Shown here: piece after piece, positions 1 to 9,191 of the stretch
How the letters are laid out: every line of letters begins with the position of its first letter
How positions within the stretch are numbered: position 1 is the stretch's first letter
From: Rhodospirillales bacterium
GTDB lineage: Bacteria > Pseudomonadota > Alphaproteobacteria > Rhodospirillales > Magnetospirillaceae
Assembly: GCA_014380005.1 (NCBI GenBank)
Contig: JACMKT010000009.1
Location: 1 to 34,027, forward strand
DNA length: 34,027 bases
Direction of reading: 5' to 3'
The notes under the pieces: model-generated
Told to the model about the DNA's origin: nothing
The model's database searches: none
The model's input: the letters and a program-made list of their open reading frames with translations, nothing else
Position numbers and translations under genes: made by a program

Positions 1-552
1 GCCCCCGCCAGCGCCACCCCGTTCACCGCGTCGTACACCGTGTTGGTCAACAGCGTCGATCCCGGGCTGGTCATGCAGACCAATCATGGTCCAGGCTCGC
101 CCGGTTCGTTCACCAATGTGCCCGTGGTGGTGAATGGCGGCCCGACGTTGCTGACGGGCCTGTTCAAGCTGTGGACCAACGAGACCACCGTGAACAGCGA
201 TGACGAGGTCGCCAAGCCCATCAGCGTCAACTTCGCCTTCACGTCGCCTTCTATTTTCGGTGGAACGGATACCGGCACGACCGATGGCATCCGGGAACTG
301 TACGGTCTTATTCAGTATGGCACGGTGCATTGGAATGATCCGGTTAAGTTCGAAACCGGCTTCGGCACCGTCACTGTCAATCTGTTTGACGCCAAGTTCA
401 ACAAGGGCCTCTTCGGCCTGAGCGATGGTTCGAGAAAGGGCGCGTATATCGACGGCAAGATCAGCGCCGTTCCGGAGCCGGCGTCCTTGGGCATCGCCGC
501 CATCGGCCTGCTGGCCGCCGGTGCCGCCGCCCGCCGCCGCCGTCAGGTCTGA
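1..552 (+). CDS. PEP-CTERM sorted exported protein, 5' end missing
   Basis: The frame is open from the first base of the window, so the N-terminus and signal peptide lie outside; 183 residues are visible. The C-terminus has the three-part PEP-CTERM sorting signal: a V-P-E-P-A-S motif at about 477–494, a hydrophobic Leu/Ala/Gly helix, and a terminal cluster of four arginines before the stop. Proteins with this tag are exported by Sec and processed by an exosortase/archaeosortase-type transpeptidase; they are often linked to extracellular polysaccharide. The rest is Gly/Thr/Val/Asn-rich and looks like a beta-structured extracellular domain that I cannot assign. No exosortase gene is in the window. 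The convergent glycosyltransferase-like gene begins its stop codon 34 bases away. Confidence 0.85.
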   Translation, partial: APASATPFTASYTVLVNSVDPGLVMQTNHGPGSPGSFTNVPVVVNGGPTLLTGLFKLWTNETTVNSDDEVAKPISVNFAFTSPSIFGGTDTGTTDGIRELYGLIQYGTVHWNDPVKFETGFGTVTVNLFDAKFNKGLFGLSDGSRKGAYIDGKISAVPEPASLGIAAIGLLAAGAAARRRRQV

Positions 553-561
553 CCGCGTTAT

Positions 562-579
562 CCTGCCTGGCGGGGTTTT
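562..579 (+). terminator. Possible short rho-independent terminator
   Basis: A five-pair stem (CCTGC/GCGGG with one G·U pair, loop CTG) is followed by G and four T residues, ten bases after the PEP-CTERM stop codon. The stem is short, so this is a weak call. It lies between two convergent genes, where a terminator is expected. Confidence 0.4.
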
Positions 580-585
580 CCGTTC

Positions 586-3500
586 TTATCCCCGCCCGCG
601 CTTGCCCGCCGCCATGGCCGCCGCCGCTTCCGCCATGCGCGCGATGGCGCGGGTCCATGTCCCGTCGGTGGCTTGGCGGAAGACGCGCATGGTGGGATAC
701 CAAACGGAATCCTCGCGGCCATCCACCCAGCGCCAATCGCAGGTTTGCGGCAGCAGGACCCAGACGGGTTTGCCCATGGCGCCGGCCAGATGGGCCTCGG
801 TGGTGTCGGTGGTGATGACCAGATCCAGGCCGGCGATGAGGGCGGCGGTGTCGGCCAGATCGGTGCAGGCGGTGCCCAGATCCTCCACGAAGGCATGGGC
901 GCCGGTTTTGATCAGATCGGTGGCGCGGGGGCCGCGTTGCAGGCTGATCAGGGTGATGCCGGGGGTGGCTGCCAGACGCAGCAGCGCCGATAGCGGCACC
1001 GAGCCGTCGGTGGGGCGGCCCGCCCAGGCGATGCCCACGCGCAGACGGTGGTCATCAGTAAAGACGTGGGGCACCACCTCGTCGGGCAAATGCAGATAGG
1101 GCACGTCGCGCGGCGGCGTGGTGCGCGAGGTGGTGCCGATCAGCCGGGGGACGTCCAGCAGATTGATGGTGAAATCGGCCTGGGGCAGGGGCTCGCCGCG
1201 CGCCACCGCCTGTTCCACGCCGGGCAGGTTGCCCATCAGGCGGACGGCCTCGGGCACGCATTCGACGATGACCAGACCGCCCTGGCGCGCCACCTGGGGA
1301 ATGAAGCGCGACAGCATCACGGTATCGATGGCGTCGTTTTCGTCGCGCACCAGGATGGTGCGGGCGTCCAGGCGGGTGCCGTCCCATACGGGGGCGTCCA
1401 CCGGGGCCAAAGCGGGGGCGGGGCGGTGGGCCATTTCGGCCATGCCGCGGGCCAGATTGCCCGATTTCAGCAGTGCCCCGGCATAGTCGCGGCGCGGCAC
1501 CGTGCCCGGCGCCAGATGCTCGGCCCGTTCGAACAGGGCCAGGGCTTCCTTGGCGCGACCGCGTTCGTTTTCCAGCAGGCCGAAGCCGTATAGGAATTTC
1601 GCGTTGTCAGGTTCAGCGGCCAAGGCCTCAAGGAAATAGCTTTCGGAGGCCAGCAGATAGCCCAATTCGCGCAGCACATTGGCCGCATTGGCGCGCACGC
1701 CGGCACCGGCACCGCCAGCCAAGGCGCGGCCCCAGCAGGCGCAAGCGGCGTCGCCGCGGCCGATGCGGCGCAGCAGGGTGCCCAGATTGGCGTTGGCCTC
1801 CACATTGCCGGGATCGGCGGCCAGGGCGCGGGCGAATAGGGCGCCCGCATCGTTCAGTTTGCCGGCGGTCAGCGCCACCGAGCCCTCATGGGCCAGCCGG
1901 GCGCCCAAAGCGCGGGCATGGGCCATGGCGGCGGGGGAGGTGGCATCCGTGGTGTCGCCATAGATGGCGGCGGGGGCAAGGCCGGGCGCCAGGGCCAGCA
2001 CGGTGCATTCCTGGTCCGTGAAGGGCACCACGGGACCGGCGGCCAAATCGCCGGGGAAGCGGTACTGGGCGTAACCGGCCTCACGCAGATGATCGGCCAC
2101 GGGACTGCCGGCGCGGTGCTTGAACACCAGAATGGCGGGTTCGGCGGACAGGCCGGCCAGCACGTCGGCCTCGGCCCCCTTGGCGCCCACGCACAGCACC
2201 AGCCGGCGTTCGGCCAATTCGGGACGGGCTTCCAGCAGGGAGTCCAGGGTGGTGGTGGCGAAGGCCGCGCGCACCCAATGGGGCAGGGGGAATACCGTGC
2301 GTCCGGGGCGCGGAGTTTGGGCCACCACGGCGGGACCGGCGGTGGCGGACAGGGCGGCGTGGATGACCTCCACCGTATCTTCCGCACCGGCGATGGCCAT
2401 GGTGTCGGCCAGGATGCCGGCCTCGCTGGTGCGGGCTTCCACCAACAGCACCGTGATGTCGCCAGATGGGTGCGCGGCTGCGTCCAAAGCGTGGGTGCCG
2501 TCGCCGCTGCCCACATCCACCAGCACATCGCCGGCCATCAGATGGGCGGCCAGGAAGGCGCGGGCGCTGGCCATACCGCCGCTCAGGGCGCGGGCGGCCT
2601 GAGCGCGCTGGGCCTTGGCCTCGGCGATCTTTTCGCGCAAGGCGGCGCACACACGCTGTATGGGGCCGTTCCAGTTATCGGGCCGGTTCTGGCGGAACAG
2701 CCGGGCCGAGGTGTAATAGGGCGAATCGTCGCGCTCCAGCATCCAGCGCCAATCGGGCGCCGTGGGCAGCAGCACCCAGACCGGCACGCCCAGGGCGCCG
2801 GCCAGATGGGCGGCGGGGCCGTCCACGGTGATGACCACATCCATCTCGGCCAGCCGTCCGGCAAGGTCGGCGGTGTTGAAGATGGTGGCCGACAGATCGG
2901 CGATCAGGGATGGGTGAGCCAGCTCGGCGATGTCGCGGGCGTGCGGGCCGGTTTGCAGGCCGAATAGTGCGATACCGGGCATGCTCAGCAGGGGTGCCAA
3001 TTGGCCCATGGGGATGGTGTGGCGCCCGCCCGACCATACCAGACCCACCTTGACCATGGCGGTGGCGGGGGCCGAGATGGGGCGTTGGCGGCCTTGGGGC
3101 ACGGTCAGATAGGGCGCCGATTGCACGCTGGCGAGGTCGGTGCCGAACAGGCGCGGCAGATCGGCCAGCGAGGCGTTGTAGTGGATGGTCACATCGCTTG
3201 GCACCGGCTGGCCCGAGACCAGCACGCGGGCCACCCCGTCCATGGCGGCGGCCAGGGGTGCCAGGGTGGCCGGCACGCCCAGCACCACTTGGGCGCCGGT
3301 ATGGGCCACGCGCGCCACATGGCGCAGCAGGTGAATGATCTCGCCCACGCCCTGTTCGGCCCAAAGCAGGATGGTCTGGCCGGTCAGGTCCGTGCTGCCG
3401 TCCCACAATTGGCCCGGCGGCGAAGGACGCGCGCGCCCGGCCAGGGGCCAGCGCCATTCCATGTCTTCCCACGCGGCGGGCAGATTGCCGTCCAGCAGGT

Positions 3501-4179
3501 TCAGGCGGGCGCGGCCCATATGGGCCAGCGGGTTTTCCGAATCCATGACCAGGGCGCGTTCCAGCTGGTCCTCGGCCTCGCCCAGGCGGCCCAGGCCGAT
3601 CAGCGCCTGACCCAGACCGGAATGGGCCGCTGCGCAGGATTGCGAGATGGCGAGAATGTCTTGGTAAAAATCCACCGCACCGGCCAGATCGTCGCGCCGT
3701 ACCAGCAAATCGGCCAAGTTCAGGCGGGCATCGATGTTATCCGGCGCCATGGCGATGGTGCGGCGCAGGCAGGCCTCGGCGGCCAAGTCGTGACCCTCGG
3801 ACAGCAGCAGCAGGGCCAAGCCGTGCCATGCTGCCGCCGGAGCGTCCGGGGCGCGCAGCAGAAGGCCGTACAGGGTGCGGGCCTCGTCGCCGCGCCCGGA
3901 TTCGCGCAGGGCCAGGGCCAGTTCCAACTGGGCTTCGGTGTAATGGGGGGCGTAGTTCAGGGCTTCCAGCAGGTCGATCAGCGCCTCGTGCGGGCGGCCC
4001 ATGGCGCGCAGGACGGCGCCGCGTCCGGCCAGGGCATCGGCCCGGCGGGGATAGATGGACAGCACGGATTGGTAAGCTTCAAGGGCGGCGTCGAAATGGT
4101 TTTCGGCGCGGGCGCGTTCGGCTTCAATTAGGTCGGGGGCCGTAGCTTTCCCAGGCGCCAGTTCCTCGACCAAACCCAT
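586..4179 (-). CDS. TPR / glycosyltransferase-9-like / methyltransferase-like multidomain protein
   Basis: A 1197-residue protein. Residues about 15–240 are tetratricopeptide repeats. Residues about 255–515 resemble the heptosyltransferase-like (GT9-type) module that often follows TPRs. Residues about 535–740 look like an FkbM-type methyltransferase with an SAM motif VDVGSGDG at 554–561. Residues about 760–905 are a second TPR array. Residues about 930–1185 repeat the glycosyltransferase-like module. The two modules share clear signatures: VIT-D---AHLAG at about 449 and 1121, then PVWVLLP---DWRW and a terminal -FRQ. There is no signal peptide, so a cytoplasmic role is expected, possibly glycan or flagellin/S-layer modification (inference). 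The ATG at 4179 follows a G-rich stretch. It is divergent from the FecR/RTX gene. Confidence 0.75.
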   Translation of the reverse strand: MGLVEELAPGKATAPDLIEAERARAENHFDAALEAYQSVLSIYPRRADALAGRGAVLRAMGRPHEALIDLLEALNYAPHYTEAQLELALALRESGRGDEARTLYGLLLRAPDAPAAAWHGLALLLLSEGHDLAAEACLRRTIAMAPDNIDARLNLADLLVRRDDLAGAVDFYQDILAISQSCAAAHSGLGQALIGLGRLGEAEDQLERALVMDSENPLAHMGRARLNLLDGNLPAAWEDMEWRWPLAGRARPSPPGQLWDGSTDLTGQTILLWAEQGVGEIIHLLRHVARVAHTGAQVVLGVPATLAPLAAAMDGVARVLVSGQPVPSDVTIHYNASLADLPRLFGTDLASVQSAPYLTVPQGRQRPISAPATAMVKVGLVWSGGRHTIPMGQLAPLLSMPGIALFGLQTGPHARDIAELAHPSLIADLSATIFNTADLAGRLAEMDVVITVDGPAAHLAGALGVPVWVLLPTAPDWRWMLERDDSPYYTSARLFRQNRPDNWNGPIQRVCAALREKIAEAKAQRAQAARALSGGMASARAFLAAHLMAGDVLVDVGSGDGTHALDAAAHPSGDITVLLVEARTSEAGILADTMAIAGAEDTVEVIHAALSATAGPAVVAQTPRPGRTVFPLPHWVRAAFATTTLDSLLEARPELAERRLVLCVGAKGAEADVLAGLSAEPAILVFKHRAGSPVADHLREAGYAQYRFPGDLAAGPVVPFTDQECTVLALAPGLAPAAIYGDTTDATSPAAMAHARALGARLAHEGSVALTAGKLNDAGALFARALAADPGNVEANANLGTLLRRIGRGDAACACWGRALAGGAGAGVRANAANVLRELGYLLASESYFLEALAAEPDNAKFLYGFGLLENERGRAKEALALFERAEHLAPGTVPRRDYAGALLKSGNLARGMAEMAHRPAPALAPVDAPVWDGTRLDARTILVRDENDAIDTVMLSRFIPQVARQGGLVIVECVPEAVRLMGNLPGVEQAVARGEPLPQADFTINLLDVPRLIGTTSRTTPPRDVPYLHLPDEVVPHVFTDDHRLRVGIAWAGRPTDGSVPLSALLRLAATPGITLISLQRGPRATDLIKTGAHAFVEDLGTACTDLADTAALIAGLDLVITTDTTEAHLAGAMGKPVWVLLPQTCDWRWVDGREDSVWYPTMRVFRQATDGTWTRAIARMAEAAAAMAAGKRGRG

Positions 4180-4356
4180 CTGGCTGCCCCCGTTGCTGAA
4201 ACCCTGGGGCAGTCAACCGCGAGATAGGGGACGGGTCAAGAACAAAGGCTGACGAGGCAATGAACAGGCGCTCTTGAGTTGCTCATATAGCGGATGCACC
4301 GCCATTTGGTGTTGTGGTAAAAATCTACCGGGGTGAGCGAGTGCTGGGGGGCGTGC

Positions 4357-7230
4357 ATGGCTGAGCCGTTGAAAGCAATCGGCAAGGTGGAAAAGCTGTC
4401 GGGTGTGGTCCATGTGCGCCACCCGGACGGCACCCGCGAGGTCCTGGGGCCGGGCGCCGCCATCCTGCAAGGCGATGTGCTGGAGACCGAGGCCGACGGC
4501 AAGGTCGGCGTGACCTTTGCCGACAATTCGTCATTCTCGCTGGGACCCAAGGGCCGCATGGTCATGGACGAACTGGTGTTCGATCCCCAGGCCCATGCTG
4601 GTTCGCTGACCGTGTCGGTGGTCAAGGGCGCCTATTCCTTCGTCTCCGGCCAGATTGCCAAATCCGCCCCCGATGCCATGACCGTCAAGACCCCGGTGAT
4701 GACCATCGGCGTGCGCGGCACCTCGGGCGCCGGCACTGCGGGCGCTGAGGGCGAGGCCAACTCCTTCACCCTGCTGCAGGACCCCGGCGGTGGAGTGGGC
4801 GAGATCACCCTGTCCAATGCCGGCGGCACCCGCACCATCAATCAGGTCAACTTCTCGGTCAGCCTGACCAGCTATATCCAGCCGCCGCCGCCGCCGGTTT
4901 TTAACTCCGCCCAGCAGATTCAGAACAATTACGGCTCCGCCTTGTCGGCCAACCCGCAGGCGCCGCAGCCCTCGCTGGCGCCTCCACCGCCGCCGCCCGT
5001 CAATAACGAGGGGCATTCGGGCAGTCCCGGGCCGGAAGATAATGTCGAGCATCGTATCGTGGCGCCGCCTCCGCCACCGCCGCCGCCGCCGCCTCCCCCG
5101 CCTCCGCCACCTCCTCCTCCTCCGCCTCCTCCGCCTCCTCCTCCGCCACCGCCACCTCCTCCGCCACCTCCGCCACCCCCTCCGCCACCTCCGCCACCCC
5201 CGCCGCCTCCGCCGCCGCCGACCAAAATCGACCTGACGTCGGCGTCCGACAGCGGCTCGAAGTTTGTCGCCCAGGTGTCAAGCACGCTGTTCCACATCTC
5301 GGGCAGCGGTAACGGCCAGACCTCCACCATCGGCGGTACGGACGTGGTGGCGGGCATCGGTGGAACCAATCAGATCGGCGTCGATAATCTGGATGGTCAA
5401 GTTTGGTTGAAGGTGGAAACTGGCGCCAATGCCCAGGCCGGAACCATGACGTTCTATGATGGCGCGGCGGGCGATATGGGCGCGCCGGCGTCCCCGCCGA
5501 CGTTGAGCTTCAGCAACATTCAGCAATTCCTGTTCTCGTCCGGCAACCTTATCAACAGCGTCGTCGCCAGCCCGGTTGTTACCGGCTTCGGCAGCGGCCC
5601 TCAAAGCATCGGCTCCAAGATCTTCGCCATACCGACCCTTGGGGCCAACAAGACCGGGATCGTCGCCGCCGGAACCAGCGGGGCCGACACGTTCCTTCTG
5701 GAGTCCAATCTGGGGGCTGTCGCCGGTGTGCTGGCCTTCGGTAATGGCGGTGGCGATACGTTCAACGTTGGGACCCTTAGCAACATGCTGCTGGTGGGCG
5801 GCCATGGCAGTGAGAACTTTGATACCAACACTGACGGCGTGCCCGATGCGGATTTGAACACGCTGAGCTTTACCGGCTTGGACTACACCACCCTGACCGC
5901 ATCAACCACCGCCAATGGCTGGGGCAGCAATGGGCAGAAAGGCCTGACGGCCCGCATCGGCGTGGCCTCCTCGGGCGGGCTTGGCGCGGATATGGAGATC
6001 AGCGACCGTTTCTCCGGCACGCCGTCGGTCTTTGATTCGACCAATGCCAAGCTCAATGTCATGGCGTGGGACATGGCCGCACTCACCCTATCCAGCGGCG
6101 ACGATTCCGTCCGCATGGGGGCGATCGCTGGCGGCTATGCCGGGGCGGGCGGTTCCGTCGGCAAGATCGAGACCGGCGCCGGCGCCGATGAAATCCTGAT
6201 TCAATTGTCGCTGGGCGGTGGGGTTGGCACCGTTGACGCAGGAACGGGCGACGATTCCGTCACGATCTTCACCGGCCCGGTGGGAACCATCCATACCGGC
6301 ACGGGCTCCGATGGGGTCTATGTGCTTGGCGGGTCGGTGGGCTCGGTCATCATGGGCGGCGGCGGTGCCGACACCATGCAGGTGGGCAATGCCGCCCACA
6401 TCCATCTGGTGGACGCGTCCGCCAGTACGGCTTTGGTTGGCGCCTATATCATGGGCACCGCCAGCGTCGATACCATCACCGGCAGCAGCGGCAATGACAG
6501 CCTGACCTTTACTTCCACCAAGACGGCGCTGGAGAGTTTGCATTTCGACGGCGGAAACGGCACCGACACAGTGTCGCTGAACAGCGGCGCGTACAGCACT
6601 CAGACGGCGCTGAACTATCTGACCAACATCGAGAAGATCACTCTATTGGGTGCCGCCAACACCTATGATCTGAAGTTGGTAGACGGCAATGTGGCCTCGG
6701 GCCTTGGATTTGGTATGGATGCCACCGCGCTGACCACCGGCAGGTTGGTGCTGGATGGCTCTGCCGAGACCAACGGGCTTCTGACCGTTACCGGCGGTGG
6801 TGGTTACGACACCCTGATCGGTGGCGGCGGTGTTGATACGCTGGTCGGTGGTGCGGGCAACGATACGTTGACCGGCGGTGCGGGCGCGGACACCTTCCAG
6901 TTCTCGGGCACTGCGGCCACATCACTGGGATTGGACGCCATCACGGATTTTGCCGATGGCGTGGACTTCTTCCAATTGTCCAATGCAACCTTCGGCTGGG
7001 GCAGCACGGGGAATATCGCTGCGGGTCAGTTGGTGCTGGCGGGCAGCTTGACGCCGTCAATGGGCACCGGGGCCGGCATCGTCGCAATTGGCGCAGCCAA
7101 TAGTGGTTCTGTGGATTTGTATTATTGCAGTGACCTCAGCGCCGCCGACAGCACCTCGTACCAGATCGCCAATGTGACCGGACTCAGCGTCAATCAGGTG
7201 GATGTGACGGATTTCAAGTTGACCAGCTAA
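4357..7230 (+). CDS. FecR-domain, polyproline, RTX-repeat surface protein
   Basis: A 957-residue protein from the ATG at 4357, which has a GGGGGG Shine-Dalgarno at 4346–4351; a GTG at 4333 would add eight residues but lacks a good site. Residues about 35–125 match a FecR domain (start 'KLSGVVHVRH', then 'VKTPVMTIGVRGTSG'). Residues 237–288 are 52 uninterrupted prolines. The middle is Gly/Asp/Thr-rich with recurrent G-D-D and T-G-S-G-x-D motifs. Residues about 810–848 are RTX calcium-binding nonapeptides of the GG-G-x-D-x-L type, followed by about 110 C-terminal residues as in type I secreted proteins. No Sec signal is visible, which agrees with type I export. Here the FecR domain is probably not a TonB/sigma-factor sensor. 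The hydrogenase-protease-like gene follows after 14 bases. Confidence 0.85.
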   Translation: MAEPLKAIGKVEKLSGVVHVRHPDGTREVLGPGAAILQGDVLETEADGKVGVTFADNSSFSLGPKGRMVMDELVFDPQAHAGSLTVSVVKGAYSFVSGQIAKSAPDAMTVKTPVMTIGVRGTSGAGTAGAEGEANSFTLLQDPGGGVGEITLSNAGGTRTINQVNFSVSLTSYIQPPPPPVFNSAQQIQNNYGSALSANPQAPQPSLAPPPPPPVNNEGHSGSPGPEDNVEHRIVAPPPPPPPPPPPPPPPPPPPPPPPPPPPPPPPPPPPPPPPPPPPPPPPPPPPPTKIDLTSASDSGSKFVAQVSSTLFHISGSGNGQTSTIGGTDVVAGIGGTNQIGVDNLDGQVWLKVETGANAQAGTMTFYDGAAGDMGAPASPPTLSFSNIQQFLFSSGNLINSVVASPVVTGFGSGPQSIGSKIFAIPTLGANKTGIVAAGTSGADTFLLESNLGAVAGVLAFGNGGGDTFNVGTLSNMLLVGGHGSENFDTNTDGVPDADLNTLSFTGLDYTTLTASTTANGWGSNGQKGLTARIGVASSGGLGADMEISDRFSGTPSVFDSTNAKLNVMAWDMAALTLSSGDDSVRMGAIAGGYAGAGGSVGKIETGAGADEILIQLSLGGGVGTVDAGTGDDSVTIFTGPVGTIHTGTGSDGVYVLGGSVGSVIMGGGGADTMQVGNAAHIHLVDASASTALVGAYIMGTASVDTITGSSGNDSLTFTSTKTALESLHFDGGNGTDTVSLNSGAYSTQTALNYLTNIEKITLLGAANTYDLKLVDGNVASGLGFGMDATALTTGRLVLDGSAETNGLLTVTGGGGYDTLIGGGGVDTLVGGAGNDTLTGGAGADTFQFSGTAATSLGLDAITDFADGVDFFQLSNATFGWGSTGNIAAGQLVLAGSLTPSMGTGAGIVAIGAANSGSVDLYYCSDLSAADSTSYQIANVTGLSVNQVDVTDFKLTS
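5065..5220 (+). repeat. Polyproline codon tract (52 Pro codons)
   Basis: Every codon in this stretch is CCN, with CCG, CCT, CCA and CCC mixed. The synonymous variety argues against recent pure microsatellite expansion and for selection on the polyproline rod itself. Such a run would normally stall ribosomes without EF-P. The opposite strand has long polyglycine readings that are only a by-product. Confidence 0.95.
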
Positions 7231-7244
7231 AAAAGGGCTCTCCC

Positions 7245-7691
7245 ATGAAGACGCTGGTCATTGGCATCGGTCATCCGTTCCGGGGCGACGACGCGGTTGG
7301 GCCGGCGGTGGCTGAGGCGGTTGCCGCGTTGACCCTGCCCAACGTCATTACTCTGGCCCATCACGGCGAGGGCACCGATCTCATGGAGCACTGGCAGGGC
7401 TATGGGCGCGTCATCCTGATTGATGCCACCCGTTCCGGCGCGGCGCCCGGCACCATCCGTCAATGGGACGCCGCCAGCCCACTCCCCGCCGCTTTGTTTC
7501 CCAAGGGCAGCCACGTCTTCGGTGTGGCCGAGGCGGTGGAGATGGCCCGTCTGCTGGACCGTCTGCCGGCTCAACTGACCGTGATCGGGGTCGAGGGGGC
7601 GGACTTCACCATGGGCGCCGGGATGGCGCCGGCGGTGGCCGAAGCGGTCGCGTTCGTGAGCGCTATGATTGCAGGGGCGCTGGAAGGTTAA
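7245..7691 (+). CDS. Hydrogenase maturation protease family (M52)
   Basis: A 148-residue protein of normal family length. It begins with the family motif GIGHPFRGDDAVG at 7–19, then D60 in 'ILIDAT' and H90 in 'KGSHVFGV'. These correspond to the three nickel-binding positions of HybD/HycI (Glu16, Asp62, His93), with Asp at 16 here in place of Glu. Family members cut the C-terminal tail of the [NiFe]-hydrogenase large subunit after nickel insertion. No hydrogenase subunit is in this window, so the substrate is elsewhere or the role has diverged. An AGGG site precedes the ATG. The 3' end overlaps the convergent MscS gene by 29 bases. Confidence 0.85.
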   Translation: MKTLVIGIGHPFRGDDAVGPAVAEAVAALTLPNVITLAHHGEGTDLMEHWQGYGRVILIDATRSGAAPGTIRQWDAASPLPAALFPKGSHVFGVAEAVEMARLLDRLPAQLTVIGVEGADFTMGAGMAPAVAEAVAFVSAMIAGALEG

Positions 7692-9129
7692 AGAAGGTGC
7701 GGATGCGCGCCAGGAACTGACCGGCCATGCTGGTTTCATCGGCGGGGGCATGCCGGCCATTGGCGGCCATGCGCTTGTCGGTGCGCATTTGCCGCTCGGC
7801 CAGGGTACGGCTGAGGATTTCGGCGATGTGCGGGCGCGCCGCCAGCAATTGGGCCATGGCGTCCTTGTGGATCTCGGTGACCAGGGAATCCACCATGGCG
7901 GTTACCGTGGCACCGCGCGGGGCGCCGGTCAGCAGCGACATCTCACCAAAGGCGTTGCCGGCGATGATCTGCCCCACTTCAGTGTGGCCGCCATCCGGGG
8001 TTTTCACCGTTACCGACAGCAGCCCTTCGTTCAACAGGAACAGCGAGGCGCCCTCATCGCCCTGGCAAATGATGTTCTGTCCCACGGTGAAGTCCCGTTG
8101 CCGAGCTGCCTGGAGCAGGTGCGCCAGATCCTCGTCTTCCAATTCGCTGAATAGGGGCGTGCTGCGCAGCATGCGTTGCAGCGACGATGGCTCGTCATCA
8201 TTTTCGGCGGCGTGGCGCAGCACGTGCACCTGTTCCACCGGCACTGGCAGGTAGATGCCGGAAAAGTGCATGTTGCGCTGGATGTTCTGATGGACGACGA
8301 AGCGCAGCGGGGCCATGCGGGAGTAATCCGGCACCCAGTACAGCAGCCGCCAGACGATGGCGCGGTCGGTGTATTCGGCGATGGAGACCTTGGGCTGTTT
8401 CTTATAGGCGGCTAATTCCGCGATCTGGCTGACGGCGGACAGCAAGACGCGGCGGCCCTGTTGAATGGTGACCGAGAAGGGCAGGGGAATGCGGATTTCG
8501 TCGCGGAACCAGCTATCCGGCGCCGAGAAATTACGGAAGGTCTCGCCGGCGATGTTGCCGTTGGGGACCACGATGGTGATGCCTTCGGTGTTGACCAGCC
8601 GCACGGCGCGCCACGTCATCTCCACCACCTTACCCACATGTCCGTCCACCTCGATCCAGTCGCCGATGACCAGGGGGCGTTCGATGGACAAGGCGATGCC
8701 GGCGAAGAAGTCCGAGATCAGTTCCCGCACGGCGAAGCCGGCCACGCCCAAGGTCACCGTCGAGGTGGCGAGCAGGCCGGTCAGGGATTGCCCGAACACC
8801 GTGGACAGCATCACCGAGCCCAACAGCGTCCAGATCAGGATGGCGGACAAATCCACCAGCACCTTGGGCGGCGACGCCTTCAGCCTTTGCCGGATCAGGC
8901 CTTGCCACACGAAGATCAGCACGGCGCGGTTCAACAGCCAGCCACTGGAGACCCACTCCGCCACGATGGCGGCACGCTCGACCGATTGGCGGATATCCGT
9001 ATCGGGCAGCCATGCGGCGGCCAGGGCGGGAATTTCCAAGCGCAGCAGCACGGCCATGAGCACCAATGCCATGGGGCCGGCCAGCAATATGGCGACCCGC
9101 ATCAGCTTGAGCAGAAGTGTTGCCCCCAT
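7663..9129 (-). CDS. MscS-type mechanosensitive channel with cyclic-nucleotide-binding domain
   Basis: A 488-residue membrane protein from the ATG at 9129, which has GGGGAG upstream; a longer frame to 9192 lacks such a site. Membrane segments lie at about 8–30, 62–80 and 92–112. The pore-lining helix at about 115–150 is Gly/Ala rich and ends in 'FFAGIALSIERPLVIGDWI', typical of MscS, followed by the beta domain with 'VPNGNI'. Residues about 320–430 form a cNMP-binding domain with the phosphate-binding cassette 'GEMSLLTGAPRGATVTA'. This architecture suggests a channel whose opening is gated or tuned by cAMP/cGMP rather than tension alone (inference from the family). It is downstream of nifJ on the same strand, separated by a terminator-like hairpin. 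Confidence 0.9.
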   Translation of the reverse strand: MGATLLLKLMRVAILLAGPMALVLMAVLLRLEIPALAAAWLPDTDIRQSVERAAIVAEWVSSGWLLNRAVLIFVWQGLIRQRLKASPPKVLVDLSAILIWTLLGSVMLSTVFGQSLTGLLATSTVTLGVAGFAVRELISDFFAGIALSIERPLVIGDWIEVDGHVGKVVEMTWRAVRLVNTEGITIVVPNGNIAGETFRNFSAPDSWFRDEIRIPLPFSVTIQQGRRVLLSAVSQIAELAAYKKQPKVSIAEYTDRAIVWRLLYWVPDYSRMAPLRFVVHQNIQRNMHFSGIYLPVPVEQVHVLRHAAENDDEPSSLQRMLRSTPLFSELEDEDLAHLLQAARQRDFTVGQNIICQGDEGASLFLLNEGLLSVTVKTPDGGHTEVGQIIAGNAFGEMSLLTGAPRGATVTAMVDSLVTEIHKDAMAQLLAARPHIAEILSRTLAERQMRTDKRMAANGRHAPADETSMAGQFLARIRTFFNLPAPLQS

Positions 9130-9191
9130 ATTGCTCCCCCGCCGCGAAATTCCTCTTCCAGCAAGAGGCCATCCGGCGGATGTCTGAGTCA

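Noticed and set aside
1888-4131. Long plus-strand open frames opposite the TPR/glycosyltransferase gene
   Set aside because: Low-complexity Gly/Gln/Ala/His translations typical of antisense shadows in GC-rich DNA; no start sites or domains.
4929-5369. Minus-strand polyglycine open frame
   Set aside because: Direct antisense of the polyproline tract; no ribosome-binding site or family.
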